DNA of 64,000 nt from DAIDKA01 sp036521075 (lineage in GTDB: Bacteria; Pseudomonadota; Gammaproteobacteria; Steroidobacterales; Steroidobacteraceae). Shown here in pieces: positions 51,359 through 59,606 of the stretch (within the stretch, counting starts at the first letter, position 1; each line of letters begins with the position of its first letter). Below the pieces are notes generated by a model. It had not been told where the DNA came from. It made no database searches and worked only from the letters and a program-made list of their open reading frames with translations. Both the position numbers and the translations under genes were made by a program. The DNA is taken from the NCBI GenBank assembly GCA_036521075.1, contig DATDIL010000187.1:62001-126000 (forward strand), read 5' to 3'.

Positions 51359-52768
51359 ATGACACCGACTGATGTACTGAAGCTAATAAGAGAGAAGGAG
51401 GTCAAGTACGCAGATCTCCGGTTCACGGACACCCGCGGCAAGGAGCAACACGTCTCCATCCCGGCCCGCCTGGTCGACGCCGATCTGTTCACGGACGGAA
51501 AGATGTTCGACGGATCCTCGATCGCCGGCTGGAAGGGGATCAACGAGTCCGACATGATCCTGATGCCGGAAGCGGCAACCGCCGTCATCGATCCGTTCTT
51601 CGAAGACACGACGGTCAACCTGCGCTGCGATGTCATCGAGCCGGCCACCATGCAGGGCTACGAGCGCGACCCACGTTCACTGGCCAAGCGCGCCGAGGCC
51701 TACCTGAAGTCCACCGGCATCGCCGACGGTGCGCTGTTCGGTCCGGAAAACGAGTTCTTCATATTCGACAGCGTCCGCAGCGGCTCCACCGTGAATGGCT
51801 GCTTCTACGAAATCGACTCACAGCAGGGTGCCTGGAACTCCGGCAAGGACTACGTCGAAGGCAACAAGGGTCATCGCCCCGGGCTCAAGGGGGGTTACTT
51901 TCCGGTGCCGCCGATCGATGCCTTCCAGGACATCCGTTCGGCCATGTGCGATGCCATGCAGGAAATGGGCATGGTGGTCGAGGTACACCACCACGAAGTC
52001 GCCACCGGCGGCCAGTGCGAAATCGGTGTCGGCCCCGGCGGCCTGGTCGGCAAGGCGGACCAGGTGCAGATACTCAAATATTGTGTGCTGAACGTGGCCC
52101 ACAGCTACGGCAAGACGGCGACCTTCATGCCGAAGCCCCTGGTCGGGGACAATGGCAATGGCATGCACGTGCACCAGTCCCTGCAAAAGGAAGGCAAGGC
52201 CCTGTTCGCCGGCGACAAGTACGGCGGTTTGTCGGAACTCGCGCTGTACTACATCGGCGGCATCATCAAGCACGCCAAGGCCATCAACGCCATCACCAAT
52301 TCCGCCACCAACAGCTACAAGCGCCTGGTGCCCGGATTCGAGGCCCCGGTGATGCTGGCGTACTCGGCCCGCAACCGTTCCGCTTCCATCCGGATTCCCT
52401 GGGTTTCGAATCCTAAGGCGCGTCGCATCGAAGTGCGCTTCCCGGACTCGACGGCGAATCCGTACTTCGCATTCGCGGCCATGATGATGGCGGGCCTGGA
52501 CGGTATCCAGAACAAGATTCACCCCGGCGATCCGGCCGACAAGGACCTGTACGACCTGGAGCCGGAGGAGGCCGCGCATATTCCGACCGTGTGCCACTCG
52601 CTGGATATGGCGCTGGAGCATCTCGACAAGGATCGCGAGTTCCTGACCCGGGGTGGCGTGTTCACGAACGACGTGATCGATGCCTATATCGGACTGAAGA
52701 TGCAGGAAGTGACGAGGCTGCGGATGGCCACGCACCCGGTGGAGTTCGAGCTGTATTACAGCTGTTAA
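51359..52768 (+). CDS. glnA: Glutamine synthetase type I
   Basis: ATP-dependent ligase joining ammonia to glutamate. It has 469 residues, the exact length of the GSI-beta type. KMFDGSSIAGWKGINESDM is the N-terminal motif, followed by NGNGMHVHQS, KRLVPGFEAPVMLAYSARNR (ATP region) and the adenylylation tyrosine in DLYDLEPEE. The ATG is preceded by GGAGGCGAT. A sigma-54 promoter lies upstream and ntrB-ntrC follow, so expression should respond to nitrogen status. Confidence 0.98.
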   Translation: MTPTDVLKLIREKEVKYADLRFTDTRGKEQHVSIPARLVDADLFTDGKMFDGSSIAGWKGINESDMILMPEAATAVIDPFFEDTTVNLRCDVIEPATMQGYERDPRSLAKRAEAYLKSTGIADGALFGPENEFFIFDSVRSGSTVNGCFYEIDSQQGAWNSGKDYVEGNKGHRPGLKGGYFPVPPIDAFQDIRSAMCDAMQEMGMVVEVHHHEVATGGQCEIGVGPGGLVGKADQVQILKYCVLNVAHSYGKTATFMPKPLVGDNGNGMHVHQSLQKEGKALFAGDKYGGLSELALYYIGGIIKHAKAINAITNSATNSYKRLVPGFEAPVMLAYSARNRSASIRIPWVSNPKARRIEVRFPDSTANPYFAFAAMMMAGLDGIQNKIHPGDPADKDLYDLEPEEAAHIPTVCHSLDMALEHLDKDREFLTRGGVFTNDVIDAYIGLKMQEVTRLRMATHPVEFELYYSC

Positions 52769-52821
52769 TGACGACGGTGGCAGTCCTCGACAATGCACCG
52801 CAGAAATGCAGCATCCCGGCT

Positions 52822-52840
52822 CCCCCGCTAACCGCGGGGG
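52822..52840. terminator. Hairpin after glnA, possible terminator
   Basis: CCCCCGC (52822-52828) pairs with GCGGGGG (52834-52840) across a TAACC loop. The only T-run (TATTTTT) lies about 17 bases further on, so it is a weak intrinsic terminator at best. It could attenuate read-through from glnA to the DUF4124 and ntrBC genes. Confidence 0.45.
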
Positions 52841-52897
52841 GGTACGGTTGCAGTCTATTTTTGTCCTCGGCCCCGGTCGGGGCTATGCTCGGGGTGT

Positions 52898-53473
52898 ATG
52901 CGAGGACTGCCACTACTGTTGATGCTGGGCGTTTGCGCCAGCGCCTGGTCGGCCACGGTCTACAAGTGGGTGGACGACAATGGCGTGACCCATTACAGCG
53001 ACCAGCCCAACCCGAAGGCGCAGAAGCTGCAGATTTCCGATGCCCAGACCTACGGGTCGCGGACGGCGGCGGTCACGGCGCCCGCCTCCGCTGCCGGCTC
53101 GGCTCCCACGGCGCAGCCGGTGTGTCTCATCGATACCCCTGCGGCCGGCCAGGTCTATCTCGACACATTTTCCATAACGGGACATGTGACGCTCGTCCAT
53201 GCGGACGCGGAGGGCAACCAGACCGCGCTGCGCATGGACGGGAACGATATTTCGGGGCTGCTCGCACCCGATGGCAGCTTCCAGCTCAATCAGCTGGATC
53301 GCGGCGAACACTCCCTGACCCTGCAGGTGACCAATGGCCGCGGGGAAGTCACCTGTCAGGGCAATACCGTCAGCTTTACCATCCGGCAGCGCAGTGCGTC
53401 GGTACCGGGCGTGCCCACGGTTCCGGGTGCGCCGGCTGCGCCGAAGGCGCCGGGAGTGGGAGTCGTTCACTAG
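52898..53473 (+). CDS. Exported DUF4124 protein
   Basis: A 191-residue secreted protein: signal peptide MRGLPLLLMLGVCASAWSAT, then DUF4124 (VYKWVDDNGVTHYSDQPNP, about residues 21-40). An Ig-like beta domain follows (CLIDTPAAGQVYLDTFSITG to NTVSFTI) and a Pro/Ala-rich tail. DUF4124 is frequent in gammaproteobacteria and often lies beside glnA-ntrBC in xanthomonad-like genomes. Function unknown; a periplasmic interaction role is likely. Confidence 0.85.
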   Translation: MRGLPLLLMLGVCASAWSATVYKWVDDNGVTHYSDQPNPKAQKLQISDAQTYGSRTAAVTAPASAAGSAPTAQPVCLIDTPAAGQVYLDTFSITGHVTLVHADAEGNQTALRMDGNDISGLLAPDGSFQLNQLDRGEHSLTLQVTNGRGEVTCQGNTVSFTIRQRSASVPGVPTVPGAPAAPKAPGVGVVH

Positions 53474-53497
53474 CACCGCTGCGGTTCGAGGTGCGCT

Positions 53498-54592
53498 GTG
53501 CCTTCTGAGCATTCGCTACCGTCACCGCTCTCGCATTTCGATTCTGCGGATCTGCTCAATGCGCTGACCACTGGCATCATCCTGCTGGACTCCCAACTGT
53601 GCCCGATCTATGCCAATGTGGCGGCGCAGGATCTGCTGGCCTTCAGTCTCAATCAAAGCCGCGGTCGACCCTTCGGCGATCATCTGCTCGAATCCAACGG
53701 CCTGATTCCAATCCTGCGGCGCTCGATCGAGACGGGCGAAGCCTTCGCGGATCGTGAACTGGTCCTGAATCTGAAGTCGACACCGCGCGCGGCGCACGTG
53801 GTGGATGTCACCATCACGCCGCTCGAGGGCGAGGTCACCGGCACGCACCTGCTGCTCGAACTTACCGACACCACCGCGCGGCAACGCATTTCCCGCGAGA
53901 ACGACATGCTGGTGCGGCTGGACAGCAGCCGCATGATGCTGCGGCAGCTTGCCCATGAGATCAAGAACCCGCTGGGCGGTTTGCGCGGTGCTGCCCAGCT
54001 GCTCGAGCGCGAGCTGCCGAACGAGAACCTCAAGGAATACACCACCGTCATCATTTCGGAGGCCGATCGCCTCAGCGCGCTCGTCGCCTCAATGACCGGA
54101 CCGAATCGGCCGATGCAGAAGACCCAGCTCAACATTCATGAGCTGTGCGAGCACGTGTTTCACCTGTTGCGTGGCGAGGCGCCCGCGGGGGTGGTGATAG
54201 ACCGTGACTACGACCCGAGCCTGCCAAGCGCGAATTTCGACCGCAATCAGCTGATCCAGGCGCTGCTGAATGTGGGGCGCAACGCCATGCAGGCGATCGG
54301 CGATCACGGCCACATCACCTTGCGCACCCGGGCGTTCTCGAACATCAGCATCGCGGGTCGGCGCCAGCGCCTGGCTGCGGGCGTGTACATTGAGGATGAC
54401 GGGCCGGGCATTCCGGCGGCACTGCGGGCGAGCATCTTCTATCCACTGGTCACCGGCAAAGCCACCGGCACCGGTCTGGGACTGGCGGTGGCCCAGGATC
54501 TGGTCACTCGCCATGGGGGCCTTATCGAATTTGAGAGCGAACCTGGCCGGACGGTGTTCAAGCTGATGTTGCCTCTCGAGGAATCTGCATGA
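53498..54592 (+). CDS. ntrB: Nitrogen regulation sensor histidine kinase NtrB
   Basis: Cytoplasmic PAS-containing kinase/phosphatase for NtrC, controlled by PII. It has 364 residues from a GTG start. A PAS domain spans about residues 15-125, the H-box LRQLAHEIKNPLGGLRGAAQ has phospho-acceptor His153, the N-box is ALLNVGRNAMQAI, and the G motifs are EDDGPGIP and GTGLGLAVAQDLV. Its stop overlaps the ntrC start (ATGA). Confidence 0.96.
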   Translation: MPSEHSLPSPLSHFDSADLLNALTTGIILLDSQLCPIYANVAAQDLLAFSLNQSRGRPFGDHLLESNGLIPILRRSIETGEAFADRELVLNLKSTPRAAHVVDVTITPLEGEVTGTHLLLELTDTTARQRISRENDMLVRLDSSRMMLRQLAHEIKNPLGGLRGAAQLLERELPNENLKEYTTVIISEADRLSALVASMTGPNRPMQKTQLNIHELCEHVFHLLRGEAPAGVVIDRDYDPSLPSANFDRNQLIQALLNVGRNAMQAIGDHGHITLRTRAFSNISIAGRRQRLAAGVYIEDDGPGIPAALRASIFYPLVTGKATGTGLGLAVAQDLVTRHGGLIEFESEPGRTVFKLMLPLEESA

Positions 54593-55992
54593 GTACATTG
54601 AATCTTCGCGTGTGGCTCGTGGACGATGACGCATCGATCCGCTGGGTATTGGAGCGCGCCTTACGCAACGGCGGCATGCTGCCCAGAACCTTTGATGCGG
54701 CGGAGTCGGCCCTTACGGCGCTGCGTGGGGACGCCCCGGACGTACTGATCACCGACATTCGCATGTCGGGCCAGTCGGGACTGGAACTGCTCAAGCGCAT
54801 CCGTGAGACCCGCCCGAATCTGCCGGTCATCGTCATGACGGCCTACGCTGACTTGGGCAATGCCGTATCGGCCTATGAGAGCGGTGCCTTCGAGTATCTA
54901 CCCAAGCCCTTTGATATCGACCAGGCCGTGGACCTGGTGCGACGCGCCGCGCGCACCGGCACGCCGACCGGTGCCGATGGCGGCAGTGCGCCGCCGATTC
55001 CGGAGCTGCTGGGTCGTGCGGCGGCCATGCAGCAGGTGTTCCGTGCCATCGGCCGGCTCTCGCGCTCCAGCGTCACGGTACTGATCACCGGCGAATCGGG
55101 TACCGGCAAGGAGCTGGTCGCGCGCGCGTTGCACGAGCACTCCCCGCGCGCCGCGAAACCCTTCATTGCCCTGAACACTTCGGCCATTCCCAGCGAACTG
55201 CTGGAGTCGGAGCTGTTCGGCCATGAGAAGGGTGCGTTCACCGGGGCTGACAGTCTGCGCCGCGGCCGCTTCGAACAGGCCGATGGCGGCACGCTGTTCC
55301 TCGACGAAATCGGCGACATGTCTACGCCCCTGCAGACACGCCTGCTGCGGGTCCTGGCGGAGGGCGAGTTTTATCGGGTCGGTGGTCAGACCCCGATCCG
55401 TGTCGAGGTGCGGGTCATCGCCGCGACGCACCAGAATCTGCAGGATCGGGTGCAGCGCGGCGTGTTCCGCGAGGACCTCTATCACCGCTTGAATGTCATC
55501 CGCATAGAACTGCCCCCGCTGCGCGCCCGCTCGGAAGACATTCCGGAGCTGCTCGATCATTATCTACACGTCGCGGCGATGGAACTGGGCGTGGAGCCGA
55601 AGGCATTGGCAGCCGACGCCAAGGAAAAGCTCGCGGCGCATAGCTGGCCCGGCAACGTGCGCGAGCTGGTGAATCTGTGTCGCCGGCTGACCGTGCTGGC
55701 GCCGGGCACGGAGATCCGCCTGGAGGACCTGCCGCCCGAGCTTGCTGCCGACAGCGAAACCTCGGGCGAGGTGGACTGGGCCAAGGCGCTCGCCAGCTGG
55801 GCGGACCGGCAGGTGATGCTGGGCAAGCGTCCGCTGCTGGCCGATGCACAGCCGCAATTCGAGCGCGTGCTGATCCGTGCGGCGCTCAAGCGCACGCAGG
55901 GCCATCGCCAGGATGCGGCGAAACTGCTGGGCTGGGGCCGCAATACCCTGACGCGCAAACTCAAGGAACTGGGCATGAACACTGCCGAATAG
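54589..55992 (+). CDS. ntrC: Nitrogen regulator NtrC (sigma-54 activator)
   Basis: Response regulator that activates sigma-54 promoters under nitrogen limitation. It has 467 residues: a receiver with phospho-acceptor Asp56 (LITDIRMS), an AAA+ domain with Walker A GESGTGKELVARALH, the sigma-54 contact loop GAFTGA and Walker B GGTLFLDEIGDM, and a C-terminal Fis-type helix-turn-helix (LLGWGRNTLTRKLKELGM). It should drive the glnA promoter at 51294. Confidence 0.97.
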   Translation: MSTLNLRVWLVDDDASIRWVLERALRNGGMLPRTFDAAESALTALRGDAPDVLITDIRMSGQSGLELLKRIRETRPNLPVIVMTAYADLGNAVSAYESGAFEYLPKPFDIDQAVDLVRRAARTGTPTGADGGSAPPIPELLGRAAAMQQVFRAIGRLSRSSVTVLITGESGTGKELVARALHEHSPRAAKPFIALNTSAIPSELLESELFGHEKGAFTGADSLRRGRFEQADGGTLFLDEIGDMSTPLQTRLLRVLAEGEFYRVGGQTPIRVEVRVIAATHQNLQDRVQRGVFREDLYHRLNVIRIELPPLRARSEDIPELLDHYLHVAAMELGVEPKALAADAKEKLAAHSWPGNVRELVNLCRRLTVLAPGTEIRLEDLPPELAADSETSGEVDWAKALASWADRQVMLGKRPLLADAQPQFERVLIRAALKRTQGHRQDAAKLLGWGRNTLTRKLKELGMNTAE

Positions 55993-56021
55993 CGGCGGTT
56001 CCATGAGAAAATCCGGCCCCG

Positions 56022-57122
56022 ATGCCGAAACTGGACCAATTCTGGAAACAAACGCTGCTGTGGAATAGCGTCGGAGCCTGGGCGATCGCAGTCGGTGTGT
56101 TCCTGGCTGTGTTCATCGGGCTGCTGGCCGTGCGGCAGATCCTCCGCGCACGGCGTCGCAAGTGGCTGCAGGCGGGTCGGCCGCTGCCGGTCGCGCTGGA
56201 CCTTACGTCGCAGCTCATCGAGAAGACCACCCGCCTGTTCATCTGGGGGGTGGCGCTGTACAGCGCCGTCGAGCAGCTGGACTTCCCCCCGAGCAGCCAT
56301 CTGGCGCATCGCATTGATCGCGGCATCGATATCCTCATCACCCTGATCTTCTGGTACCAGGCGGCCCGCTGGGCCACGGCCACGCTGCGTTATTCCATCG
56401 ACCAGCGCCGTCGCAGTTCTTCCGATCATGGGGCCGCGCTGGCAGGGTCCATGGAGATCATCCTGTTCGTGGCGGGCGTCCTGATCTGGGCACTGGCGCT
56501 GCTGCTGGCACTCGACAACATGGGTGTGGCAATCCGGCCGCTGCTCGCGGGCCTGGGGATCGGCGGCATCGCAGTCGCCCTCGCGGTGCAGGCCGTACTG
56601 GGCGACCTGCTCGCCTCGATGTCCATCGCGATGGACAAACCATTCGTCATCGGCGATCTGCTCACCGTCGATACCTTGACGGGAACCGTCGAATACATCG
56701 GCGTCAAGAGCACCCGGATCCGCAGCATCACCGGTGAGCAGATCGTGGTCGCGAATGCCGATATCACCAAGTCCCGCATCCGCAATTTCGGACGCATGAG
56801 TGAACGGCGCGTGTCCTTTGAAATTCCCGTGGCCCACGATACGGCGGTGGCCGTGCTGCGCGGCCTGCCGGATACCGTCCGCGCCGTCATCGAGGAGTCC
56901 CCGCGTACGCGCTTCGTTCGCTGCAGCCTCCTGACGTTGACCGAGACCGCGCTGCGCTACGAGGTCGTCTACTTCGTGCGCGCCCCGGAAGTGGCGGTGT
57001 ACGCGGAAGTTCAGCACGGCATCATGATTGCGCTGATGGAGAAGTTCCGGGAACGGGGTGTGCAGTTCCCGACGCCGGCACAGGTGCCGATGCCGACCAG
57101 GGCGGCACTGCCGAGCGACTGA
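56022..57122 (+). CDS. Mechanosensitive ion channel, MscS family
   Basis: A 366-residue channel protein with four or five helices, then the MscS pore and beta domain: IRPLLAGLGIGGIAVALAVQ (TM3 with Gly/Ala packing), LASMSIAMDKPFVIGDLLTV, VEYIGVKSTRIRSITGEQIV and NADITKSRIRN. The C-terminal alpha-beta domain is complete. It should relieve hypo-osmotic pressure. It stands alone between ntrC and a convergent cupin gene. Confidence 0.92.
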   Translation: MPKLDQFWKQTLLWNSVGAWAIAVGVFLAVFIGLLAVRQILRARRRKWLQAGRPLPVALDLTSQLIEKTTRLFIWGVALYSAVEQLDFPPSSHLAHRIDRGIDILITLIFWYQAARWATATLRYSIDQRRRSSSDHGAALAGSMEIILFVAGVLIWALALLLALDNMGVAIRPLLAGLGIGGIAVALAVQAVLGDLLASMSIAMDKPFVIGDLLTVDTLTGTVEYIGVKSTRIRSITGEQIVVANADITKSRIRNFGRMSERRVSFEIPVAHDTAVAVLRGLPDTVRAVIEESPRTRFVRCSLLTLTETALRYEVVYFVRAPEVAVYAEVQHGIMIALMEKFRERGVQFPTPAQVPMPTRAALPSD

Positions 57123-57129
57123 ACCGGTC

Positions 57130-57600
57130 TCAGTAGGGCGTGCCGTCCTTGTGCGCCCAGAAACGCCGGCCATCCGCTGCCCTCCCGATCCTCAGATCGG
57201 CGTCGGGGTAGTCCACCGCTTCGTTCGCGGCGCGATTGCCCATCTCCAGGTATGTGACCGGGCTGTCGGTGCGATTCACGAGCTGATGCGCCTTGCCGGT
57301 GCCGGCCTTAAAGCCGCAGCAGTCCCCGGCCTGCATGCTGAATTCGGCCGTATCGATGATCAGCACGACGCTGCCCGCAACGATGTACACGAATTCATCT
57401 TCCTGAGAGTGGCTGTGCAGCAGCGCGGACGCGGCGCCGGGTGCAAGCTGGGTGAGATTGACCCCGTAGGCCGTGAGTCCGAAATGATCCCCGAGGCGGC
57501 GTTTGGTGCGTCCCGCCACGGCCTTCGCGAAGGGCTGCGGATAGGTGGTCGTCGTGGCTTGCTCGGCAACATTGAGGGCGGCAAGGGGCGTGTCGTTCAT
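57130..57600 (-). CDS. Cupin-domain protein (paralogue of 15.5 kb)
   Basis: A 156-residue single cupin. LLHSHSQEDEFVYIVAGSVV supplies H-H-E metal ligands and AGDCCGFKAGTGKAHQLVNR the second motif. The whole protein aligns by eye with the one at 15488, including GLTAYGVNLTQLAPGA against GLTLFGVNLTVIEPGA. Its start overlaps the stop of the XRE regulator gene (ATGA), so it is the third gene of a membrane-protein/HTH/cupin operon. Confidence 0.85.
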   Translation of the reverse strand: MNDTPLAALNVAEQATTTTYPQPFAKAVAGRTKRRLGDHFGLTAYGVNLTQLAPGAASALLHSHSQEDEFVYIVAGSVVLIIDTAEFSMQAGDCCGFKAGTGKAHQLVNRTDSPVTYLEMGNRAANEAVDYPDADLRIGRAADGRRFWAHKDGTPY

Positions 57601-57812
57601 GTCGGGCTCCCGTAGCTGAATACTTCCTCGATCCCCTTATCAAACGCCCGTGCAATTCGGAATGCCAGTTCCAGCGATGGCGCGTAGTGGCCGGCCTCGA
57701 TGGCGATGATGGTCTGGCGCGTGGCGCCGACGGCATCGGCGAGCTGCTGCTGGGTGAGCTCCCCGCGCTCGAAGCGCAGCCGGCGGATCTGGTTGCGGAC
57801 CTCAGTAGCCAC
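57597..57812 (-). CDS. Small XRE-family helix-turn-helix regulator
   Basis: A 71-residue protein that is little more than an HTH: RRLRFERGELTQQQLADAVG, ATRQTIIAIEAGHYAPSLEL. It starts with GTG, overlapping the upstream membrane-protein gene by 11 bases, and overlaps the cupin start at its 3' end. It is a close relative of the regulator at 58837, including TRQTIIAIEAGHYAPSLELA against SRQTINAVETGRYEPSLSLA. Such mini-regulators are typically paired with a small membrane protein. Confidence 0.9.
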   Translation of the reverse strand: MATEVRNQIRRLRFERGELTQQQLADAVGATRQTIIAIEAGHYAPSLELAFRIARAFDKGIEEVFSYGSPT

Positions 57813-58317
57813 GACGATAACTCACGATCCGGGTTACGTACTTGCACACCTCGGCCACGGTGAGTGCCAGCAGCAGCCACTGCGCCAGCAGCGGCGGATC
57901 CAGAGGGCCGCTGACCATGCGCGCGAGGACCGTCTCAGGCAACGCGGGCCCTTCGGGCATCGGCATGGAATCCATGAACTGGATCATGGGGATCAGGCCC
58001 AGAACGAGGACAACGCTGCCGAACAGCACCACGTAGGCATTGCGTCCCGCGCGCAGATCGATGAGCCGGTCACGCTCGTCCGGCCGCTCGCGCCGCTTCG
58101 GATCACCCCCGGCGCGCTTCTGCACCCAGCGCAGCAGCACCTCGCTGGCGATGCCGGCAAAGATGGCGGTGATGATGAGGTTGAGCGCGAACACCGCCAT
58201 GCCCGGGCCGAACAGACGGCTGGTCCCCGGCAGGGGCAGGACGTAGGCGAAGTACCAGACGCTGATGAACACGATGACCACGAGAGAGACCCAACTGACC
58301 CGTTCCTGCTGCGACAT
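57802..58317 (-). CDS. Small multi-span membrane protein (HTH partner)
   Basis: About 171 residues with four predicted helices: residues 10-27, 39-60, 98-115 and 144-160. A basic cytoplasmic loop between helices 2 and 3 reads QKRAGGDPKRRERPDERDRL. The ATG giving MSQQERVSW is preferred over one four codons upstream because the latter's ATGGAG provides a GGAG ribosome-binding site at the right distance. The layout suggests a DUF2178-like or similar membrane protein that controls the adjacent XRE regulator. Function unproven. Confidence 0.75.
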   Translation of the reverse strand: MSQQERVSWVSLVVIVFISVWYFAYVLPLPGTSRLFGPGMAVFALNLIITAIFAGIASEVLLRWVQKRAGGDPKRRERPDERDRLIDLRAGRNAYVVLFGSVVLVLGLIPMIQFMDSMPMPEGPALPETVLARMVSGPLDPPLLAQWLLLALTVAEVCKYVTRIVSYRRGY

Positions 58318-58390
58318 GAGGCACTCCATGCTGGATTGAGCATGTACGGTAAACCAGACATGGAGTACGATATCTCTTACATTGGCAACA

Positions 58391-58408
58391 TGTCAAGCAT
58401 GCTTTACA
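58391..58408. promoter_or_regulatory. 18-base inverted repeat between divergent modules, putative operator
   Basis: TGTCAAGCATGCTTTACA is a near-perfect palindrome; on the other strand it reads TGTAAAGCATGCTTGACA, with a single mismatched pair in each arm. It lies ten bases before the plus-strand membrane-protein ATG and in the 100-base gap between the two divergent membrane-protein/XRE operons. It is the best candidate operator for one or both regulators. Confidence 0.65.
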
Positions 58409-58417
58409 CTTGCCGCC

Positions 58418-58840
58418 ATGGACAACCTGCCGAATGATCCATGGGCCCCGACCTACCAGCCCACGCGGATCTACCCACTGCCGGTCAGGGCCATCCTTTT
58501 CAGTCTATGGGCCTACCTGTGTACGCTCATTATGGCGGCGGTGGCGCCCAGGTACTTGGCCGCCGGCCGCACGCGCGAATTCGTGCTGCTGCTGCCGCTG
58601 CTCACTTTGCTGCTGGTGGTTTGCATCACCTACTGGGTGTATCGCGCCAGCGATGAGTACATCCGCCATCGCATTCTCAAATGTGCCGCGATCACCGGGG
58701 TGATCCTGGCGTTCAGCACGCTGGGCTATTTCTGCCTCGAGCGCCTCGGCTACCCGCAGCTATCGATGATCGTCGTGAACCTCTACGGCTGGTCCGTCTT
58801 CACGATACTGATGCTGTGGGTGTTGTACCGCGCCCGATGA
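58418..58840 (+). CDS. Small four-span membrane protein (HTH partner)
   Basis: A 140-residue protein with four predicted helices: about residues 28-45, 54-72, 85-103 and 115-135. The N terminus MDNLPNDPWAPTYQPTRIY is hydrophilic. The start is the ATG giving MDNLPND; the ATGA overlap with the downstream XRE gene shows tight coupling. It is functionally analogous to, but not clearly homologous by sequence with, the membrane protein on the opposite strand. Confidence 0.75.
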   Translation: MDNLPNDPWAPTYQPTRIYPLPVRAILFSLWAYLCTLIMAAVAPRYLAAGRTREFVLLLPLLTLLLVVCITYWVYRASDEYIRHRILKCAAITGVILAFSTLGYFCLERLGYPQLSMIVVNLYGWSVFTILMLWVLYRAR

Positions 58841-59076
58841 AGAACATCCTTCCCGAACTGCGCGCGCGGCGCGGCTGGACGCAAGGCGAGCTGGCGACGC
58901 AGCTGGCAGTCTCGCGCCAGACCATCAACGCCGTGGAAACGGGTCGCTACGAACCGAGCCTGTCGCTGGCCTTCGCCATCGCGAAGTTGTTTGCGCTGCC
59001 CATCGAAAAGATCTTTCAGGGGTACCCGTCGACGCCTCGATTCGCCAGGGCAAGCGGCGACGCCAATCCCCGGTAA
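58837..59076 (+). CDS. Small XRE-family helix-turn-helix regulator
   Basis: A 79-residue protein: MKNILPELRARRGWTQGELA, TQLAVSRQTINAVETGRYEP. It is shorter than typical regulators and related to the one at 57597. The start overlaps the membrane-protein stop. It should bind the inverted repeat at 58391 and control its own operon, perhaps with the membrane partner holding it inactive. Confidence 0.9.
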   Translation: MKNILPELRARRGWTQGELATQLAVSRQTINAVETGRYEPSLSLAFAIAKLFALPIEKIFQGYPSTPRFARASGDANPR

Positions 59077-59124
59077 TGTGCCTGCGCAACAGAATAGCGC
59101 TGCCCTAATGGTTTTGTTTCACAT

Positions 59125-59595
59125 ATGATTCAACCGCCGGTTTTTCACGTCATCCTGCACCGCCCGGAAATCCCGCCGAACACCGGCAACATCATCCGGT
59201 TGTGCGCGAATACGGGCTTCAGATTGCATCTGGTGCGGCCGCTCGGATTCGAGCTCGACCGTAAATCGGTGCAGCGTGCGGGCATGGACTACGCGCAAAT
59301 TGCACAGCTGTCGGTGCATGCGGATTTGCAGCAGTGCCTGGGGCAGATCGGCCCGACGCGGGTGTTCGCCATCGAGACCGGTTCGTCCACGACGTACGCG
59401 CAGGCGCGGTTCGAACCCGCGGACACACTGCTGTTCGGCTCGGAGTCCAAGGGGTTGCCGGCCGCCGTGCTGGAGTCAGTCGCGCCGGCACGCCGGTTGA
59501 GCATTCCAATGCGCCCGGGCAACCGCAGTCTCAATCTCGCCAACGCCGTCGCGGTGGTGGTGTACGAAGCGTGGCGCCAACGCGGCTTCAGCTGA
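59125..59595 (+). CDS. trmL: tRNA (cytidine/uridine-2'-O-)-methyltransferase TrmL
   Basis: SPOUT-fold enzyme that 2'-O-methylates nucleotide 34 of leucine tRNAs. The protein has 156 residues, the usual length. HRPEIPPNTGNIIRLCANTG is motif 1, LLFGSESKGLP motif 2 and IPMRPGNRSLNLANAVAVVV motif 3 with the knotted SAM site. ATG start; convergent with gpsA. Confidence 0.96.
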   Translation: MIQPPVFHVILHRPEIPPNTGNIIRLCANTGFRLHLVRPLGFELDRKSVQRAGMDYAQIAQLSVHADLQQCLGQIGPTRVFAIETGSSTTYAQARFEPADTLLFGSESKGLPAAVLESVAPARRLSIPMRPGNRSLNLANAVAVVVYEAWRQRGFS

Positions 59596-59606
59596 GGCCG
59601 CGGCGG

